From Oerskovia jenensis (lineage in GTDB: Bacteria > Actinomycetota > Actinomycetes > Actinomycetales > Cellulomonadaceae): a stretch of 64,000 bases of DNA. The notes below the pieces were generated by a model, which worked only from the letters and a program-made list of their open reading frames with translations, made no database searches and was not told where the DNA came from. The stretch spans positions 1,364,001 to 1,428,000 of the forward strand of contig NZ_JAFBBO010000001.1 of assembly GCF_016907235.1 (NCBI RefSeq), read 5' to 3'. How positions within the stretch are numbered: position 1 is the stretch's first letter; each line of letters opens with the position of its first letter. Below, in pieces: positions 1-9,008 of the stretch. Made by a program: the position numbers and the translations under genes.

Positions 1-1
1 G

Positions 2-61
2 CTCGTGCTCACGAAGGGCTCGGACCACTCGGTCCAGCGGGCACGTCTGCGCAAGGTCTGA
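2..61 (+). CDS. C-terminal end of an unidentified protein (partial)
   Basis: An open frame enters from the left edge and stops with TGA at 59-61, giving about 19 residues (LVLTKGSDHSVQRARLRKV). Codon use is GC-rich at third positions, like the neighbours, and it ends 21 nt before the convergent DedA-family gene. No family can be assigned from so short a tail. It may also be a chance open frame. Confidence 0.35.
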   Translation, partial: LVLTKGSDHSVQRARLRKV

Positions 62-82
62 TCGGGGCGGGCGGGCCGCAGG

Positions 83-838
83 TCAGGAGGCGCGGCGGAC
101 CGCGCCCTGGTCGCCCTCGACGCCCGACGACGTCGCGGTCGTCGAGTCTGTCGGCTCACCGTGGATCGGGGTCGCCCCGGCGGTGTCGTGGCCGGCCTCC
201 CGCGCCGCCTCTCGGGCTCGACGCCTGCGCGCCATGCTGTTCATGACGCGGTCGACGACCACGCCGGACAGGACGCCCATGAAGACGCCGATCACCATCG
301 CGAGGAGCGGCTGGTGCCCGAGCCACTGCGCTGCGACGAGACCGATGAGCACCGAGTAGAGGGCCCAGGTGACGGCCGCCAGGCCCGAGTACGCCATGAA
401 GCGGCGGCGAGGATAGCCCACGGCGCCCGCGGTCATGTTGACCGCGACACGGCCGATGGGGACGTAGCGCGCCGCCAGGATGAAGGCTGCGCCGCGCGCC
501 TTGAGCGCCTGGTCGGCCCAGGCGACGGCCTTGCGTCCGCGCACGGTGCGCAGGAAGCGGATGCGTTCGGTCCCGATCCCACGGCCCAACGAGTAGGCGA
601 TCTGGTCGCCCGTCCAGGCGCCTGCGGCAGCGATGACCAGGACGAGCACGAGGTTCGGGTTCCCCGACGCGCTGGCCGCGACGGCGAGCGTGATGACGAC
701 CGACTCGCTCGGGATCGGCGGGAAGAAGCCGTCGATCGTCGCGAAGGCGTACAGGGCGGGGTAGATCCATGCGGACGCCGCGAGTGCGAGGACCCAGATC
801 TCCAGGTTCTCCAAGAAGGTCGAAACGGCCTCGATCAC
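83..838 (-). CDS. DedA-family inner-membrane protein
   Basis: The 251-residue protein has the DedA/SNARE-associated fold: several hydrophobic segments, the re-entrant motif FFPPIPSE near residue 38 and the conserved RYVPIGR stretch near residue 120. DedA proteins are multi-pass membrane proteins; characterised relatives act as lipid (undecaprenyl-phosphate or phospholipid) scramblases or flippases or in membrane homeostasis. The last ~45 residues are a charged, disordered tail. The start is GTG. The gene is the last of the minus-strand run and faces a partial plus-strand gene. Which lipid it moves cannot be read from the sequence. Confidence 0.9.
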   Translation of the reverse strand: MIEAVSTFLENLEIWVLALAASAWIYPALYAFATIDGFFPPIPSESVVITLAVAASASGNPNLVLVLVIAAAGAWTGDQIAYSLGRGIGTERIRFLRTVRGRKAVAWADQALKARGAAFILAARYVPIGRVAVNMTAGAVGYPRRRFMAYSGLAAVTWALYSVLIGLVAAQWLGHQPLLAMVIGVFMGVLSGVVVDRVMNSMARRRRAREAAREAGHDTAGATPIHGEPTDSTTATSSGVEGDQGAVRRAS

Positions 839-1179
839 GGGTCCTCTGTTCGTCGGCTGGCGGGGCGGACCAGGCTGGTCACGGACGTCGGTTCGACGCC
901 TGTGACCAGCCTACGGATACGGAGGCCCGACACCATCGGGGAAACCCCCCCAGTCTGCCCTGATGTCGACCCCCACCTTCCGAGGACGATTCTGCCGGAC
1001 CGCGCGGCCCGGTACGTCATCCTCCGGAAGGAGATCCACCCAGAGGGAGGTCCCCCGCAGGGATGCCGTGACGTCCTCCGGACGATGTGTTCCGGCGATC
1101 CGGTCGATCCGGTCGATCTGCCCGTCCCGCGGGACCGCGGGACCGACGGAACGGCGCGACCGCAGGACTCTCAGGGCGC
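839..1179. other. Intergenic region between the DedA gene and def
   Basis: I see no convincing gene here. It holds a 9-bp tandem (CGATCCGGT twice, 1096-1113, followed by CGATC) and a compact hairpin at 1124-1143. The promoter of the DedA gene should lie in 839-960, but I find no good -35/-10 pair. Confidence 0.5.
1124..1143 (-). terminator. Possible terminator of the glmM-def unit
   Basis: A perfect 9-bp inverted repeat (GTCCCGCGG / CCGCGGGAC) with a 2-base loop lies 37 nt after the def stop. No T-run follows, so it may be a 3'-stabilising stem rather than a true intrinsic terminator. Confidence 0.4.
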
Positions 1180-1866
1180 TCAGGGCAGCCGGAAGCCCAG
1201 CGCCTCGGACGCCTCGGTGGGGTCCGGGGTGCCGCCCCAGAACCGCAGCATGCTGTCGTTCGAGGCGAGCGACCGCAGCTCGGCGTGGTCGAGGTACAGC
1301 TCGCCCGCCAGGTGGTCGGTCTCGTGCTGGACGATCCGCGCGGGCCATCCGGTCAGGACGTCGTCGACGGGCGCACCGTGCTCGTCCTGCCCCGTGAGGC
1401 GCACGGACCGGTGCCTGGCGACGACCGCCTGCCACCCGCTCACGCTCAGGCACCCCTCGAAGAAGGCCCGCTGCTCGTCGTCCACCTGCGTGTAGGAGGG
1501 GTTGACGAGCACCCGGAACGGCACGGGACGCCGCTCCCGCAGGTCCGCGTCCTCGGGGTCGGTGACGCCCGCGTCCTGGATCACGGCGACGGCGAGCCCG
1601 AGCCCGATCTGGGGCGCTGCGAGCCCGACGCCGGGGGCCGCGTGCATGGTCGTGCGCATCGCCTCGACGAGCCGGGGGAAGAGGTCTCCGAGCTGCCCGG
1701 TGTAGGGCGCGGCCGGACGACGCAGGACGGGGTGCCCGGCCTGCACGATGGGGAGCACGCCGTCCTCGTGCCGTGCGAGGTGCGCGGCGACCTGGTCCCT
1801 CAGCGACTCGTCGACGGGCCCGGCGAACCCGGCTCCCGTCCCGGCAGCGGCAGGTTGCGCCGTCAC
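1180..1866 (-). CDS. def: Peptide deformylase
   Basis: This enzyme removes the formyl group from the N-terminal methionine of new proteins at the ribosome exit. All three family motifs are present: GVGLAAPQ (residues 79-86), EGCLS (137-141, metal-ligand Cys139) and HETDH (181-185, two His ligands and the catalytic Glu). At 228 residues it is longer than typical deformylases because of a ~35-residue N-terminal extension. The GTG start at 1866 overlaps the glmM stop in a GTGA tetranucleotide, which indicates translational coupling. The frame stays open far upstream inside glmM, but those codons are antisense-like shadow and not part of the protein. Confidence 0.93.
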   Translation of the reverse strand: MTAQPAAAGTGAGFAGPVDESLRDQVAAHLARHEDGVLPIVQAGHPVLRRPAAPYTGQLGDLFPRLVEAMRTTMHAAPGVGLAAPQIGLGLAVAVIQDAGVTDPEDADLRERRPVPFRVLVNPSYTQVDDEQRAFFEGCLSVSGWQAVVARHRSVRLTGQDEHGAPVDDVLTGWPARIVQHETDHLAGELYLDHAELRSLASNDSMLRFWGGTPDPTEASEALGFRLP

Positions 1867-3227
1867 AGGGCCAGCCGGTCCCGGACGACACCCGCGAGCG
1901 ACTCGGCCACGGCGTCGGCCGTGGCCTGGGTCGCGGCCTCGACCATGACCCGCACGAGCGGCTCGGTGCCCGAGGAGCGCAGGACGACGCGCCCGGTCTC
2001 CCCGAGGCGCTCCTCGGCGGCCGCGACGGCCTCCTGGAGCACCTCGTCGGTCGCGGTCCGCGCCTTGTCCACGCCGCGCACGTTGAGCAGCGTCTGGGGC
2101 AGCTTGGGCACGGCGCCCGCGAGGTCGGCCAGCTTGGCCCCGGACTCCTGGATGCGTGCCGCGAGCTGGAGCGCGGTCAGCACTCCGTCGCCCGTCGTCG
2201 CGAACTGCGACAGGATGATGTGGCCCGACTGCTCGCCGCCGAGCGTGTACCCCTTGGCGCGCATCTCCTCGAGCACGTACCGGTCGCCGACGCCCGTCTG
2301 GACCGTCCGGATCCCGGCGTCGCGCATGGCGAGGATGAGCCCGAGGTTGCTCATGACGGTCACGACGAGCGTGTCGTCGGCGAGCCGCCCCTTGTCCTTC
2401 TCGGCGAGCGCGAGCACGCCCATGATCTGGTCGCCGTCCACGAGCACGCCACGGTGGTCGACCGCGATGCAGCGGTCCGCGTCGCCGTCGAACGCGACAC
2501 CGAAGTCGGCCTCGGAGGCCACGACCACGGCCTGGAGCTGCTCGGGGTGGTTGGACCCGCACTTCTCGTTGATGTTGCGCCCGTCGGGGCTCGCGTTCAT
2601 CACGACGACGTCGGCGCCCGCGGCGCGCAGCGCGGCCGGGCCGACGTCGCTCGCGGCACCGTTCGCGCAGTCGACCGCGATCCGCAGGCCGGAGAGCGGG
2701 AGCGCGTCCCCCGTGGCGCCGATGCTCGAGATGAGGTGCTCGACGTAGTCGGCCCCCGCGCTCCCGGTGTCGCGGCGCACGCGGCCGACCTCTGCCCCGA
2801 GCGGTCGCTCCCACTCGGCGTGGAGCTGGCGCTCCATCTCGTCCTCGAGCGAGTCCTCGAGCTTGATGCCGCCGCGCGCGAGGAACTTGATGCCGTTGTC
2901 GGCCATCGGGTTGTGCGAGGCCGAGATCATGACGCCGAAGTCGACGTCGAGGGTGCTCGTGAGAAACGCGACCGCCGGGGTCGGCAGGACACCGACGTCG
3001 AGCACGTTGACGCCCGCGCTCGCGAGCCCCGCGGTCACCGCGGCACCCAGGAACTCGCCCGAGGCACGAGGGTCTCGCCCGATCACGGCGCGCGGGCGGT
3101 GCCCGTCGGGTTGTCCGGTGCGTCCCAGCACGTTCGCAGCAGCCACGCCCAGGCCGAGCGCGAGCTCGGCCGTGACGTCCCTGTTCGCCAGCCCTCGCAC
3201 CCCGTCGGTGCCGAACAGTCGTCCCAT
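1863..3227 (-). CDS. glmM: Phosphoglucosamine mutase
   Basis: Converts glucosamine-6-phosphate to glucosamine-1-phosphate for UDP-GlcNAc and hence peptidoglycan synthesis in the cytoplasm. The 454-residue protein has the phosphohexomutase layout: [12 protein letters not shown] at the start, the phosphoserine loop ISASHNP (Ser about residue 104), the metal loop DGDADR (about residue 245) and the sugar-binding GGEQSGH loop. A strong GGAGG Shine-Dalgarno lies 7 nt before the ATG. It follows rplM-rpsI, the usual actinobacterial order, and is separated from rpsI by a strong hairpin, so it probably has its own promoter or depends on readthrough. Confidence 0.97.
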   Translation of the reverse strand: MGRLFGTDGVRGLANRDVTAELALGLGVAAANVLGRTGQPDGHRPRAVIGRDPRASGEFLGAAVTAGLASAGVNVLDVGVLPTPAVAFLTSTLDVDFGVMISASHNPMADNGIKFLARGGIKLEDSLEDEMERQLHAEWERPLGAEVGRVRRDTGSAGADYVEHLISSIGATGDALPLSGLRIAVDCANGAASDVGPAALRAAGADVVVMNASPDGRNINEKCGSNHPEQLQAVVVASEADFGVAFDGDADRCIAVDHRGVLVDGDQIMGVLALAEKDKGRLADDTLVVTVMSNLGLILAMRDAGIRTVQTGVGDRYVLEEMRAKGYTLGGEQSGHIILSQFATTGDGVLTALQLAARIQESGAKLADLAGAVPKLPQTLLNVRGVDKARTATDEVLQEAVAAAEERLGETGRVVLRSSGTEPLVRVMVEAATQATADAVAESLAGVVRDRLAL

Positions 3228-3327
3228 GAGTTTTCCTCCCTCAACGGGACGGTACAGGCCGAAGGGCCTGCGCCGCCCCCGCTGCGAGCAGACCGGTCCG
3301 GTCGCTCGTCAGCATCCCTGACAAAAG

Positions 3328-3366
3328 ACGACGGCCCCGGTGGACTGTGTCCACCGGGGCCGTCGT
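3328..3366 (-). terminator. Terminator after rpsI
   Basis: A perfect 17-bp stem with a 5-base loop (CTGTG) lies just past the rpsI stop. On the minus strand it is followed by CTTTTGTC, a short T-rich run, which makes a good intrinsic terminator for the rplM-rpsI unit. Confidence 0.88.
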
Positions 3367-3381
3367 GCGCAAGCGCTGGGA

Positions 3382-3870
3382 TCAGCGCTTGGAGTACTGC
3401 GGAGCCTTACGGGCCTTCTTGAGCCCGGCCTTCTTGCGCTCGACGACGCGTGCGTCGCGAGTCAGGAAGCCGGCCTTCTTGAGTGCCGGACGGTTGTGCT
3501 CGGCGTCGATCTCGTTGAGCGCACGGGCGATGCCGAGGCGCAGCGCGCCGGCCTGGCCGGACGTGCCACCACCGTTGATGCGGGCGATGACGTCGAAGCG
3601 ACCCTCGACGTCGACCAGCTTCAGCGGGGAGTTGACGAGCTGCTGGTGCACCTTGTTGGGGAAGTACCCCTCGAGGGTGCGGCCGTTGATCTTCCACTGG
3701 CCGGTGCCGGGCACCAGGCGCACGCGGGCGATGGCCTCCTTGCGACGGCCCAGGGCCTGCGCGGGGGCGGTGATGCTCTGGCCACGGCCCGTGGGGGCTG
3801 CGCTCTCAGAGGTGTAGTTGCTGGGAGTCTCTTCGTCCAGCACGTCGATGTCGACGGTGGTCTCGGCCAC
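3382..3870 (-). CDS. rpsI: 30S ribosomal protein S9
   Basis: S9 binds the 3' major domain of 16S rRNA in the head, and its basic C-terminal tail reaches the P site. The conserved core runs from [20 protein letters not shown] to the C-terminal [12 protein letters not shown], with the invariant terminal SKR. About 33 acidic and polar residues precede the core, so the 162-residue product is longer than the ~130 residues of E. coli S9. The GTG start has GAGGA 7 nt upstream. The gene follows rplM in one unit and ends at a strong terminator. Confidence 0.97.
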   Translation of the reverse strand: MAETTVDIDVLDEETPSNYTSESAAPTGRGQSITAPAQALGRRKEAIARVRLVPGTGQWKINGRTLEGYFPNKVHQQLVNSPLKLVDVEGRFDVIARINGGGTSGQAGALRLGIARALNEIDAEHNRPALKKAGFLTRDARVVERKKAGLKKARKAPQYSKR

Positions 3871-3916
3871 TGGTGTGTCCTCGCGTCCTAAGTTCTCGTC
3901 TACGAGCAGGCGGAGC

Positions 3917-4360
3917 CTACTGCGCGACCTGGGTGATCTCGAAAGTCTTCGGCTGCTGCGCGGAGTGCGGGTGCTCAGAGCCTGCGTAGACCTTGAGCTT
4001 GCCGAACTGTGCGCGGCCGAGCGAGGTCTTGGGGATCATGCCGCGGACGGCCTTCTCCACAGCACGCTCGGGGTGCTTCTCCAGCAGGTCGCTGTACGCG
4101 ACCGCCCGAAGACCACCCGGGTAACCGGAGTGGGTGTAGGCAAGCTTCTGCTCGCGCTTGTTGCCGGTCAGGGCGACCTTGCCGGCGTTGATGACGATGA
4201 CGAAGTCACCGCCGTCGACGTGCGGAGCAAAGGTGGCCTTGTGCTTGCCACGGAGCAGGGTCGCCACGTGGGTGGCGAGACGGCCCAGGACGACGTCGGT
4301 CGCGTCGATGACGTACCAGTCACGCTGGACGTCGCCGGGCTTCGGGGTGTACGTACGCAC
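3917..4360 (-). CDS. rplM: 50S ribosomal protein L13
   Basis: L13 is an early-assembly large-subunit protein. The GTG at 4360 gives [29 protein letters not shown] and 147 residues, the standard length. The frame is open for 50 further codons upstream, but that stretch has no homology-like features and overlaps the promoter. Conserved landmarks are [11 protein letters not shown] and [12 protein letters not shown]. It is the first gene of rplM-rpsI, 46 nt ahead of rpsI. Confidence 0.97.
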   Translation of the reverse strand: MRTYTPKPGDVQRDWYVIDATDVVLGRLATHVATLLRGKHKATFAPHVDGGDFVIVINAGKVALTGNKREQKLAYTHSGYPGGLRAVAYSDLLEKHPERAVEKAVRGMIPKTSLGRAQFGKLKVYAGSEHPHSAQQPKTFEITQVAQ

Positions 4361-4511
4361 GGTCGTAGCCTTCGTTTCGTGTCTTCGATGTCTTCGGCGC
4401 AGGAGCCTGCGTCCGACAAGTCGTTCGGCCTTCGGCTGACGGGTGTCCAGGTCGCGGAGCGAGTGGGCGCACAAGCGACGAGATACCGAAGGGGAAGCAC
4501 AACGACTCAAC

Positions 4512-4541
4512 AGACTACCTGGACGGCCCGTGCAGGGTCAA
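4512..4541 (-). promoter_or_regulatory. Promoter of rplM-rpsI
   Basis: On the minus strand a -35 box TTGACC (4541-4536) and a -10 box TAGTCT (4517-4512) are separated by 18 nt. This predicts a 5' leader of about 145 nt before rplM. It lies just downstream of the trhO terminator hairpin. Confidence 0.6.
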
Positions 4542-4554
4542 AACATGGTGCGTC

Positions 4555-4582
4555 ACACCGAGGGTGATGTGGCCCTCGGTGT
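4555..4582 (-). terminator. Terminator after trhO
   Basis: A perfect 10-bp inverted repeat (ACACCGAGGG / CCCTCGGTGT) with an 8-nt loop sits 45 nt past the trhO stop and just upstream of the rplM promoter. It is followed on the minus strand by a T-containing segment (ATGTTTTGAC). Confidence 0.65.
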
Positions 4583-4626
4583 CAGCAGCGTGTCCGACGG
4601 CGCACGCACGAGCGCCAGACGCCGAT

Positions 4627-5586
4627 TCAGGCGGTTGCCCGGTGGTTGTCGTGGGAGAGGCCGATCGACGCGCCTTCCCGAGGACGAGGATACGCGCCCG
4701 GGCGCAGGTCGGCACATGCGTCGCACTGGAGCGTGCGCGCGACCCCCGCGCAGTCGGCGCAGAACAGGCGCAGCGTCTGGCAGCCGGGGTCCACGCAGTT
4801 CTCGTACTTCGCGGTCGCGGCCCCGCACTCGCCGCACTCGCCGAGCGGCACGGTCTCGGTCCCGAACTCGACGTGCATGCGCTCGTCGAACACGTAGAGC
4901 GAGCCTTCCCAGAGGCCCTGGTCGCCGAACGTCTCGCCGTAGCGCACGATCCCGCCGTCGAGCTGGTAGACCTCCTCGAAGCCCCGCGAGAGCATGAGCG
5001 AGGACAGGACCTCGCAGCGCACGCCGCCCGTGCAGTAGGTCACGACGGGTCGCCCCTTGAGGTCGTCGTACGCGCCCGAGTCGAGCTCGGCGACGAAGTC
5101 CCGCGTGGTCGCGACGTCGGGGACGACCGCACCACGGAACTTGCCGATCGCGGCCTCGAACGCGTTGCGCCCGTCGAAGAACACGACGTCGTCGCCGCGC
5201 TCGGCCACGAGCTCGTGCAGTGCCTGCGGGTCGAGGCGGGCACCGCCGTCGACCACGCCGTCCTCGTCGACCGCGAGCTCGCCGAGCGCACCGAAGCTCA
5301 CGAGCTCGGGGCGCACCTTGACCGACAGTCGCGGGAAGTCGCGCCCCGTGCCGTCCGACCACTTGACGTCGATCCCCGCGAACCCCGGGTACTGCCTGGT
5401 GGTCTTGACGTACTGCTTGAGGTTCTCGACCGTCCCGCCCAGCGTCGCGTTGATGCCGTGCTCGGAGACGATGACGCGTCCCGTCAGCCCCCATTGCTCC
5501 CCGAGGGAGCGTTGCCACAGCTGCACCGCGCGCGGGTCGGCGAGCGGTGTGAAGGCGTAGAAGAGGACGATCTTGGGGACGGCCAT
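4627..5586 (-). CDS. trhO: tRNA uridine(34) hydroxylase, rhodanese-like
   Basis: TrhO/YceA-family enzymes make 5-hydroxyuridine at the wobble position of tRNA in an oxygen-dependent reaction. The 319-residue protein has the family order: an N-terminal acylphosphatase-like domain, a central rhodanese domain with the active-site loop [12 protein letters not shown] (Cys about residue 180), and a C-terminal cysteine-rich segment ([31 protein letters not shown]). It starts at ATG 5586, downstream of an ABC-F gene on the same strand with a 114-nt gap. Both genes serve translation, but cotranscription is only inferred. Confidence 0.93.
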   Translation of the reverse strand: MAVPKIVLFYAFTPLADPRAVQLWQRSLGEQWGLTGRVIVSEHGINATLGGTVENLKQYVKTTRQYPGFAGIDVKWSDGTGRDFPRLSVKVRPELVSFGALGELAVDEDGVVDGGARLDPQALHELVAERGDDVVFFDGRNAFEAAIGKFRGAVVPDVATTRDFVAELDSGAYDDLKGRPVVTYCTGGVRCEVLSSLMLSRGFEEVYQLDGGIVRYGETFGDQGLWEGSLYVFDERMHVEFGTETVPLGECGECGAATAKYENCVDPGCQTLRLFCADCAGVARTLQCDACADLRPGAYPRPREGASIGLSHDNHRATA

Positions 5587-5700
5587 TGCTCCATTTTAGG
5601 AGCCCGACGGCGGCACGCAGGTCGTGCTAACGGCCCGCCGCCGCGCGTGTGGTCTTCCTCACCGCCGACTGCCCGCCCCGGGTGCCGAGCACCTCGTGGG

Positions 5701-7416
5701 TCAGCGCTGGCGCTTGACGCGCTCGACGTCCCAGACCGGCTCGGGGGTCTCGACGACCCGACCGTCCGAGCCGAACACCACGAAACGGTCGAAGCCGCGG
5801 GCGAACCACCGGTCGTGCGTGACCGCGAGGACCGTCCCCTCGAACGCCGCGAGACCCGACTCGAGCGCCTCGGCCGAGTGCAGGTCGAGGTTGTCGGTGG
5901 GCTCGTCGAGCAGCAGCAGCGTCGCTCCCCCGAGCTCGAGCAGCAGGATCTGGAAACGTGCCTGCTGCCCACCGGAGAGGGTCTCGAAACGCTGCTCGGC
6001 CTGACCGACGAGCTCGTAGCGGTCGAGCGCCTTGCTCGCGGGCTCGCGGCCCATGCCGTCACGGGCGCCGTCGCCGCGGTGCAGGATCTCGAGGAGGGTG
6101 CGGCCCTCGAACTCGGGGTGGGCGTGGTTCTGCGCGAACCACCCCGGGCGCACCCGTGAGCCCAGCACGGCACGGCCGGTGTGGGCCACGGGCGGGACGA
6201 CCGCGCCGTCGCCCGAGCCCGACGCGTCCCCGGCACCGTCGAGGACCGGCCGGTGCTCGACGTCCGGGTCCGACCCACCCCGCGCCAGCAGGCGCATGAA
6301 GTGCGACTTGCCCGAGCCGTTGGACCCCAGGATGGCGACGCGCTCGCCGAAGAAGACCTCGAGGTCGAAGGGCGCCATGAGTCCGGTGAGCTCGAGCTGC
6401 TCGCACGTCACGGCCCGCTTGGCCGTGCGCCCGCCCGTGAGGCGGACCTTGACGTTCTGCTCGTGCGCGAGGACCTGCGGCGGCCCGGCCTCCTCGAACT
6501 TGCGCAGGCGCGTCTGGGCGGCCTGGTAACGGCTCGCGAGCCCGTCGTTGAAGGCCGCCTTGTTCTTGAGGGTGTTGACGAGGTCCTTGAGCTTGGCGTG
6601 CTCCTCGTCCCAGCGGCGCAGGAGCTCCTCGAGCCGGCTGCGACGGTCGGCCCGCGCCTCCGCGTACGTGCCGAACCCGCCGCCGTGCACCCAGATCGTC
6701 CCGCCCGCGGCTGTGGGCTCGACCGTCGCGACCTGGGTCGCGGTGCGGGCCAGGAGCTCGCGGTCGTGGCTGATGAACAGCACGGTCTTGGGCGAGGCCG
6801 CGAGCTTCTCCTCGAGCCACCGCTTGGTCGGCACGTCGAGGTAGTTGTCGGGCTCGTCGAGCAGGAGCACCTCCTCGGGGCCCCGGAACAGGGCCGTGAG
6901 GACCAGGCGCTTCTGCTCACCGCCCGAGAGCGTGCGGACCTCGCGGAACTGCGCCTGCTCGAACGGGATCGACAGGACCTCGTCGGTGACCTTGTCCCAC
7001 TCGGCCTCGGCCTCGTACCCGCGCGCGTCGGCCCAGTCGGCCAGCGCCTGCGCGTAGCGCATCTGGGAGGGGGTGTCGTCGACCGTCATGATGTCCAGCT
7101 CGGCCGCCGCGAGCTCGCGCGCGGCATCGCGGATCGAGGGCTGCGCGAGGTCGACGAGCAGGTCACGGACCGTGCGCTCGTCGTCGATGCGGCCCACGAA
7201 CTGGCGCATCACGCCGAGGCCGCCGCTGCGTCCCACCGTGCCTCCGTGCGGGGAGAGGTCACCCGCGACGATGCGCAGGAGCGTCGTCTTGCCGGCGCCG
7301 TTGGGCCCGACGAGCGCGACCTTGGCCCCGTCCGCGACGCGCAGGGTCGCCCCGGCGAGGAGGGGACGCCCGTCGGGCAGGAAGTAGCTGATGTCGCTGA
7401 TGTCGATGTGACCCAC
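5701..7416 (-). CDS. ABC-F family ATPase (translation factor / possible antibiotic protection)
   Basis: The 571-residue protein is two fused ABC ATPase domains with no membrane segment, the hallmark of ABC-F. Domain 1 has GPNGAGKTT, LSGGEQKRL and LLLDEPDNYLD; domain 2 has GSNGSGKSH, LSGGQQARF and LLLLDEPTDNLDL. Between them lies a charged helical linker (about residues 200-300) that reaches the ribosome in characterised members. The start is GTG at 7416 with GGGAGGA upstream; a much longer frame continues upstream but lacks domain content. Domain 2 carries an insertion around DPDVEHRPVLDGAGDASGSGDG. Whether it protects against a drug or acts like a housekeeping EttA/Uup protein cannot be decided here. 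Confidence 0.9.
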   Translation of the reverse strand: MGHIDISDISYFLPDGRPLLAGATLRVADGAKVALVGPNGAGKTTLLRIVAGDLSPHGGTVGRSGGLGVMRQFVGRIDDERTVRDLLVDLAQPSIRDAARELAAAELDIMTVDDTPSQMRYAQALADWADARGYEAEAEWDKVTDEVLSIPFEQAQFREVRTLSGGEQKRLVLTALFRGPEEVLLLDEPDNYLDVPTKRWLEEKLAASPKTVLFISHDRELLARTATQVATVEPTAAGGTIWVHGGGFGTYAEARADRRSRLEELLRRWDEEHAKLKDLVNTLKNKAAFNDGLASRYQAAQTRLRKFEEAGPPQVLAHEQNVKVRLTGGRTAKRAVTCEQLELTGLMAPFDLEVFFGERVAILGSNGSGKSHFMRLLARGGSDPDVEHRPVLDGAGDASGSGDGAVVPPVAHTGRAVLGSRVRPGWFAQNHAHPEFEGRTLLEILHRGDGARDGMGREPASKALDRYELVGQAEQRFETLSGGQQARFQILLLELGGATLLLLDEPTDNLDLHSAEALESGLAAFEGTVLAVTHDRWFARGFDRFVVFGSDGRVVETPEPVWDVERVKRQR

Positions 7417-7663
7417 GGGCACATCCTCCCTGCCCGAGGGCCTGCTTGACGATTCCTTTCGCCGACGCCCGCGCCCTCGACCACCCGAGGGCGCGGGGGC
7501 GCCGCCCCGCCGGTCCCTCTCGCCCGACCCCGCCCGACCCAGGACGCACCCGAGCACGCCCCACCGACCGGGGTGCGCTCCGCCGTCGGGAAGCGCGGGG
7601 CTCCCCAGGCACGGGCGGTACGCGCGGGCTGCGAGAACGCCCCCGCGGTGACAGTGTGGAGGG

Positions 7664-8062
7664 ATGAGCGACGACACACCAGCCACCCGGACAGACCCCG
7701 CCCTCGGCACCGAGGGCGACTCCGACCAGCTCCAGCGCGACGACACCCTGGTCGACCGCGGCGTCGACGACGTGCTCGACGAGGGGTACGCGCCGCCCGA
7801 GCGCGCGCCCCTGACGTACGCGCACCCCGAACGGCTCGAGGAGGACGGCGAGTCGCTCGACCAGCGCCTCGCCGACGAGGAGCCCGAGGACTGGGAGACC
7901 GACCCGCTCGACCGGCCCGACACGACACGCTCGGGGCGCCTCGTCGCGGACCCCGACGCGCTCGACGGCCGCGTCAACGACACCTACGCCGACGACGCCG
8001 GGATCGACGGTGCGGCGGCGAGCGCCGAAGAGGCCGCGATCCACATCGTCGAGGAGCCGTAG
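7664..8062 (+). CDS. DUF5709 family acidic protein
   Basis: A small 132-residue acidic protein carrying the actinobacterial DUF5709 signature (VDRGVDDVLDEGYAPPERAP, then ESLDQRLADEEPEDW). It has no signal peptide or hydrophobic segment and looks largely disordered. The function of the family is unknown. It reads divergently from the ABC-F gene and ends 3 nt before the convergent truA stop. A GGAGGG purine run abuts the ATG, unusually close for a Shine-Dalgarno. Confidence 0.85.
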   Translation: MSDDTPATRTDPALGTEGDSDQLQRDDTLVDRGVDDVLDEGYAPPERAPLTYAHPERLEEDGESLDQRLADEEPEDWETDPLDRPDTTRSGRLVADPDALDGRVNDTYADDAGIDGAAASAEEAAIHIVEEP

Positions 8063-8065
8063 GCG

Positions 8066-8974
8066 CTACGACCGGGGGACCTCCGGCGCGCCCCCGGTCG
8101 CGGCGTCCCACACGTCCTCGTCCATGCGGACGGCGCGGACGCGCTCGGCCCGGGCCGCGAGCTCGTCGTCGGGCGGGTACGTGACGTCCTCGAGGACCAG
8201 GCCGTGCGGCGGGACGACGCCGGCCCCCGCGTCCCGGCGCCTCGCCGCCAGGACCTCGGCCGGCCACGAGACGGGACGACGCCCCTCCCCCACGGCGACC
8301 GACGCCCCGACCAGCGCACGGACCATGTTGTGGCAGAAGGCGTCCGCGCGGACGTGCGCGACGACGAGCCCCTCGTCGGGTCCGTCGGCCGCGCGCTCCC
8401 AGGACAGGTGCTGGAGCTCGCGGATCGTGGTCGCCCCCGGCCGCGGCTTGCAGAACGCCGCGAAGTCCCGGACGCCGAGCAGCGGCTGGAGCGCCTCGTG
8501 CATCGCGTCCGCGTCGAGCGGCTTACGGTTCCACAGGACCCACTCGCGGCGCAGGGGGTCACGCAGGGCCGGGTCGTCGACGATGCGGAACGTGTAGCTG
8601 CGGTACAGCGCCGAGAAGCGCGCGTCGAACCCGGCCGGGGAGCGGGACGCGCGGTGGACCACGACGTCGCCGGGCAGGACTCCCCCGAGACGCGCGACGA
8701 GCGCCTCTCCCGGGGACCGGTCCGAGCGTCCCGGCATCGCGTCCCACGCGGCCCGGGGCAGGTCGACGTGCGCCACCTGGCCGCGTGCGTGGACTCCCGC
8801 GTCGGTCCGGCCCGCGACCGTCAGGCGTGGAGGTTCGCCCCGCAGGATCTGTCCCAGACCGTCCTCGAGGGCGCCCTCGACCGTCCGCAGGCCCGGCTGG
8901 CGGGCCCACCCGGCGAAGGCCGTGCCCTGGTAGGCGAGGTCCAGGCGGACGCGGACAGGCAGATCGTTCGTCAC
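8066..8974 (-). CDS. truA: tRNA pseudouridine(38-40) synthase
   Basis: Makes pseudouridine at positions 38-40 of the tRNA anticodon arm. The catalytic Asp lies in VAGRTDAGVHARGQVAHVDL, and the family's N-terminal RLDLAYQGTAFAGWARQPG is intact. A GTG at 8980 is also in frame, but it lies only 2 nt after the likely -10 box (TAGCGT, 8988-8983). I therefore prefer the GTG at 8974 (302 residues), at or next to the predicted transcription start, which implies a leaderless or near-leaderless mRNA. In many actinobacteria truA directly follows rplQ; here a hydrolase and a kinase gene have come between. Confidence 0.93.
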   Translation of the reverse strand: MTNDLPVRVRLDLAYQGTAFAGWARQPGLRTVEGALEDGLGQILRGEPPRLTVAGRTDAGVHARGQVAHVDLPRAAWDAMPGRSDRSPGEALVARLGGVLPGDVVVHRASRSPAGFDARFSALYRSYTFRIVDDPALRDPLRREWVLWNRKPLDADAMHEALQPLLGVRDFAAFCKPRPGATTIRELQHLSWERAADGPDEGLVVAHVRADAFCHNMVRALVGASVAVGEGRRPVSWPAEVLAARRRDAGAGVVPPHGLVLEDVTYPPDDELAARAERVRAVRMDEDVWDAATGGAPEVPRS

Positions 8975-8982
8975 GTGCACCT

Positions 8983-9002
8983 ACGCTAGCGCCCGTTAGT
9001 GT
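8983..9002. promoter_or_regulatory. Back-to-back -10 boxes for truA and the ROK kinase
   Basis: Two divergent TANNNT boxes lie within 20 bp. TAGTGT on the plus strand (8997-9002) is 6 nt before the ATG of the kinase. TAGCGT on the minus strand (8988-8983) is 8 nt before the preferred truA GTG. Neither gene has a proper Shine-Dalgarno, and neither box has an obvious -35. The arrangement predicts leaderless transcription in both directions. Confidence 0.5.
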
Positions 9003-9008
9003 GCAGAC

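Noticed and set aside
6181-7449. A 422-codon plus-strand frame opposite the ABC-F gene
   Set aside because: The minus strand carries two complete ABC domains; the plus frame is an antisense shadow.
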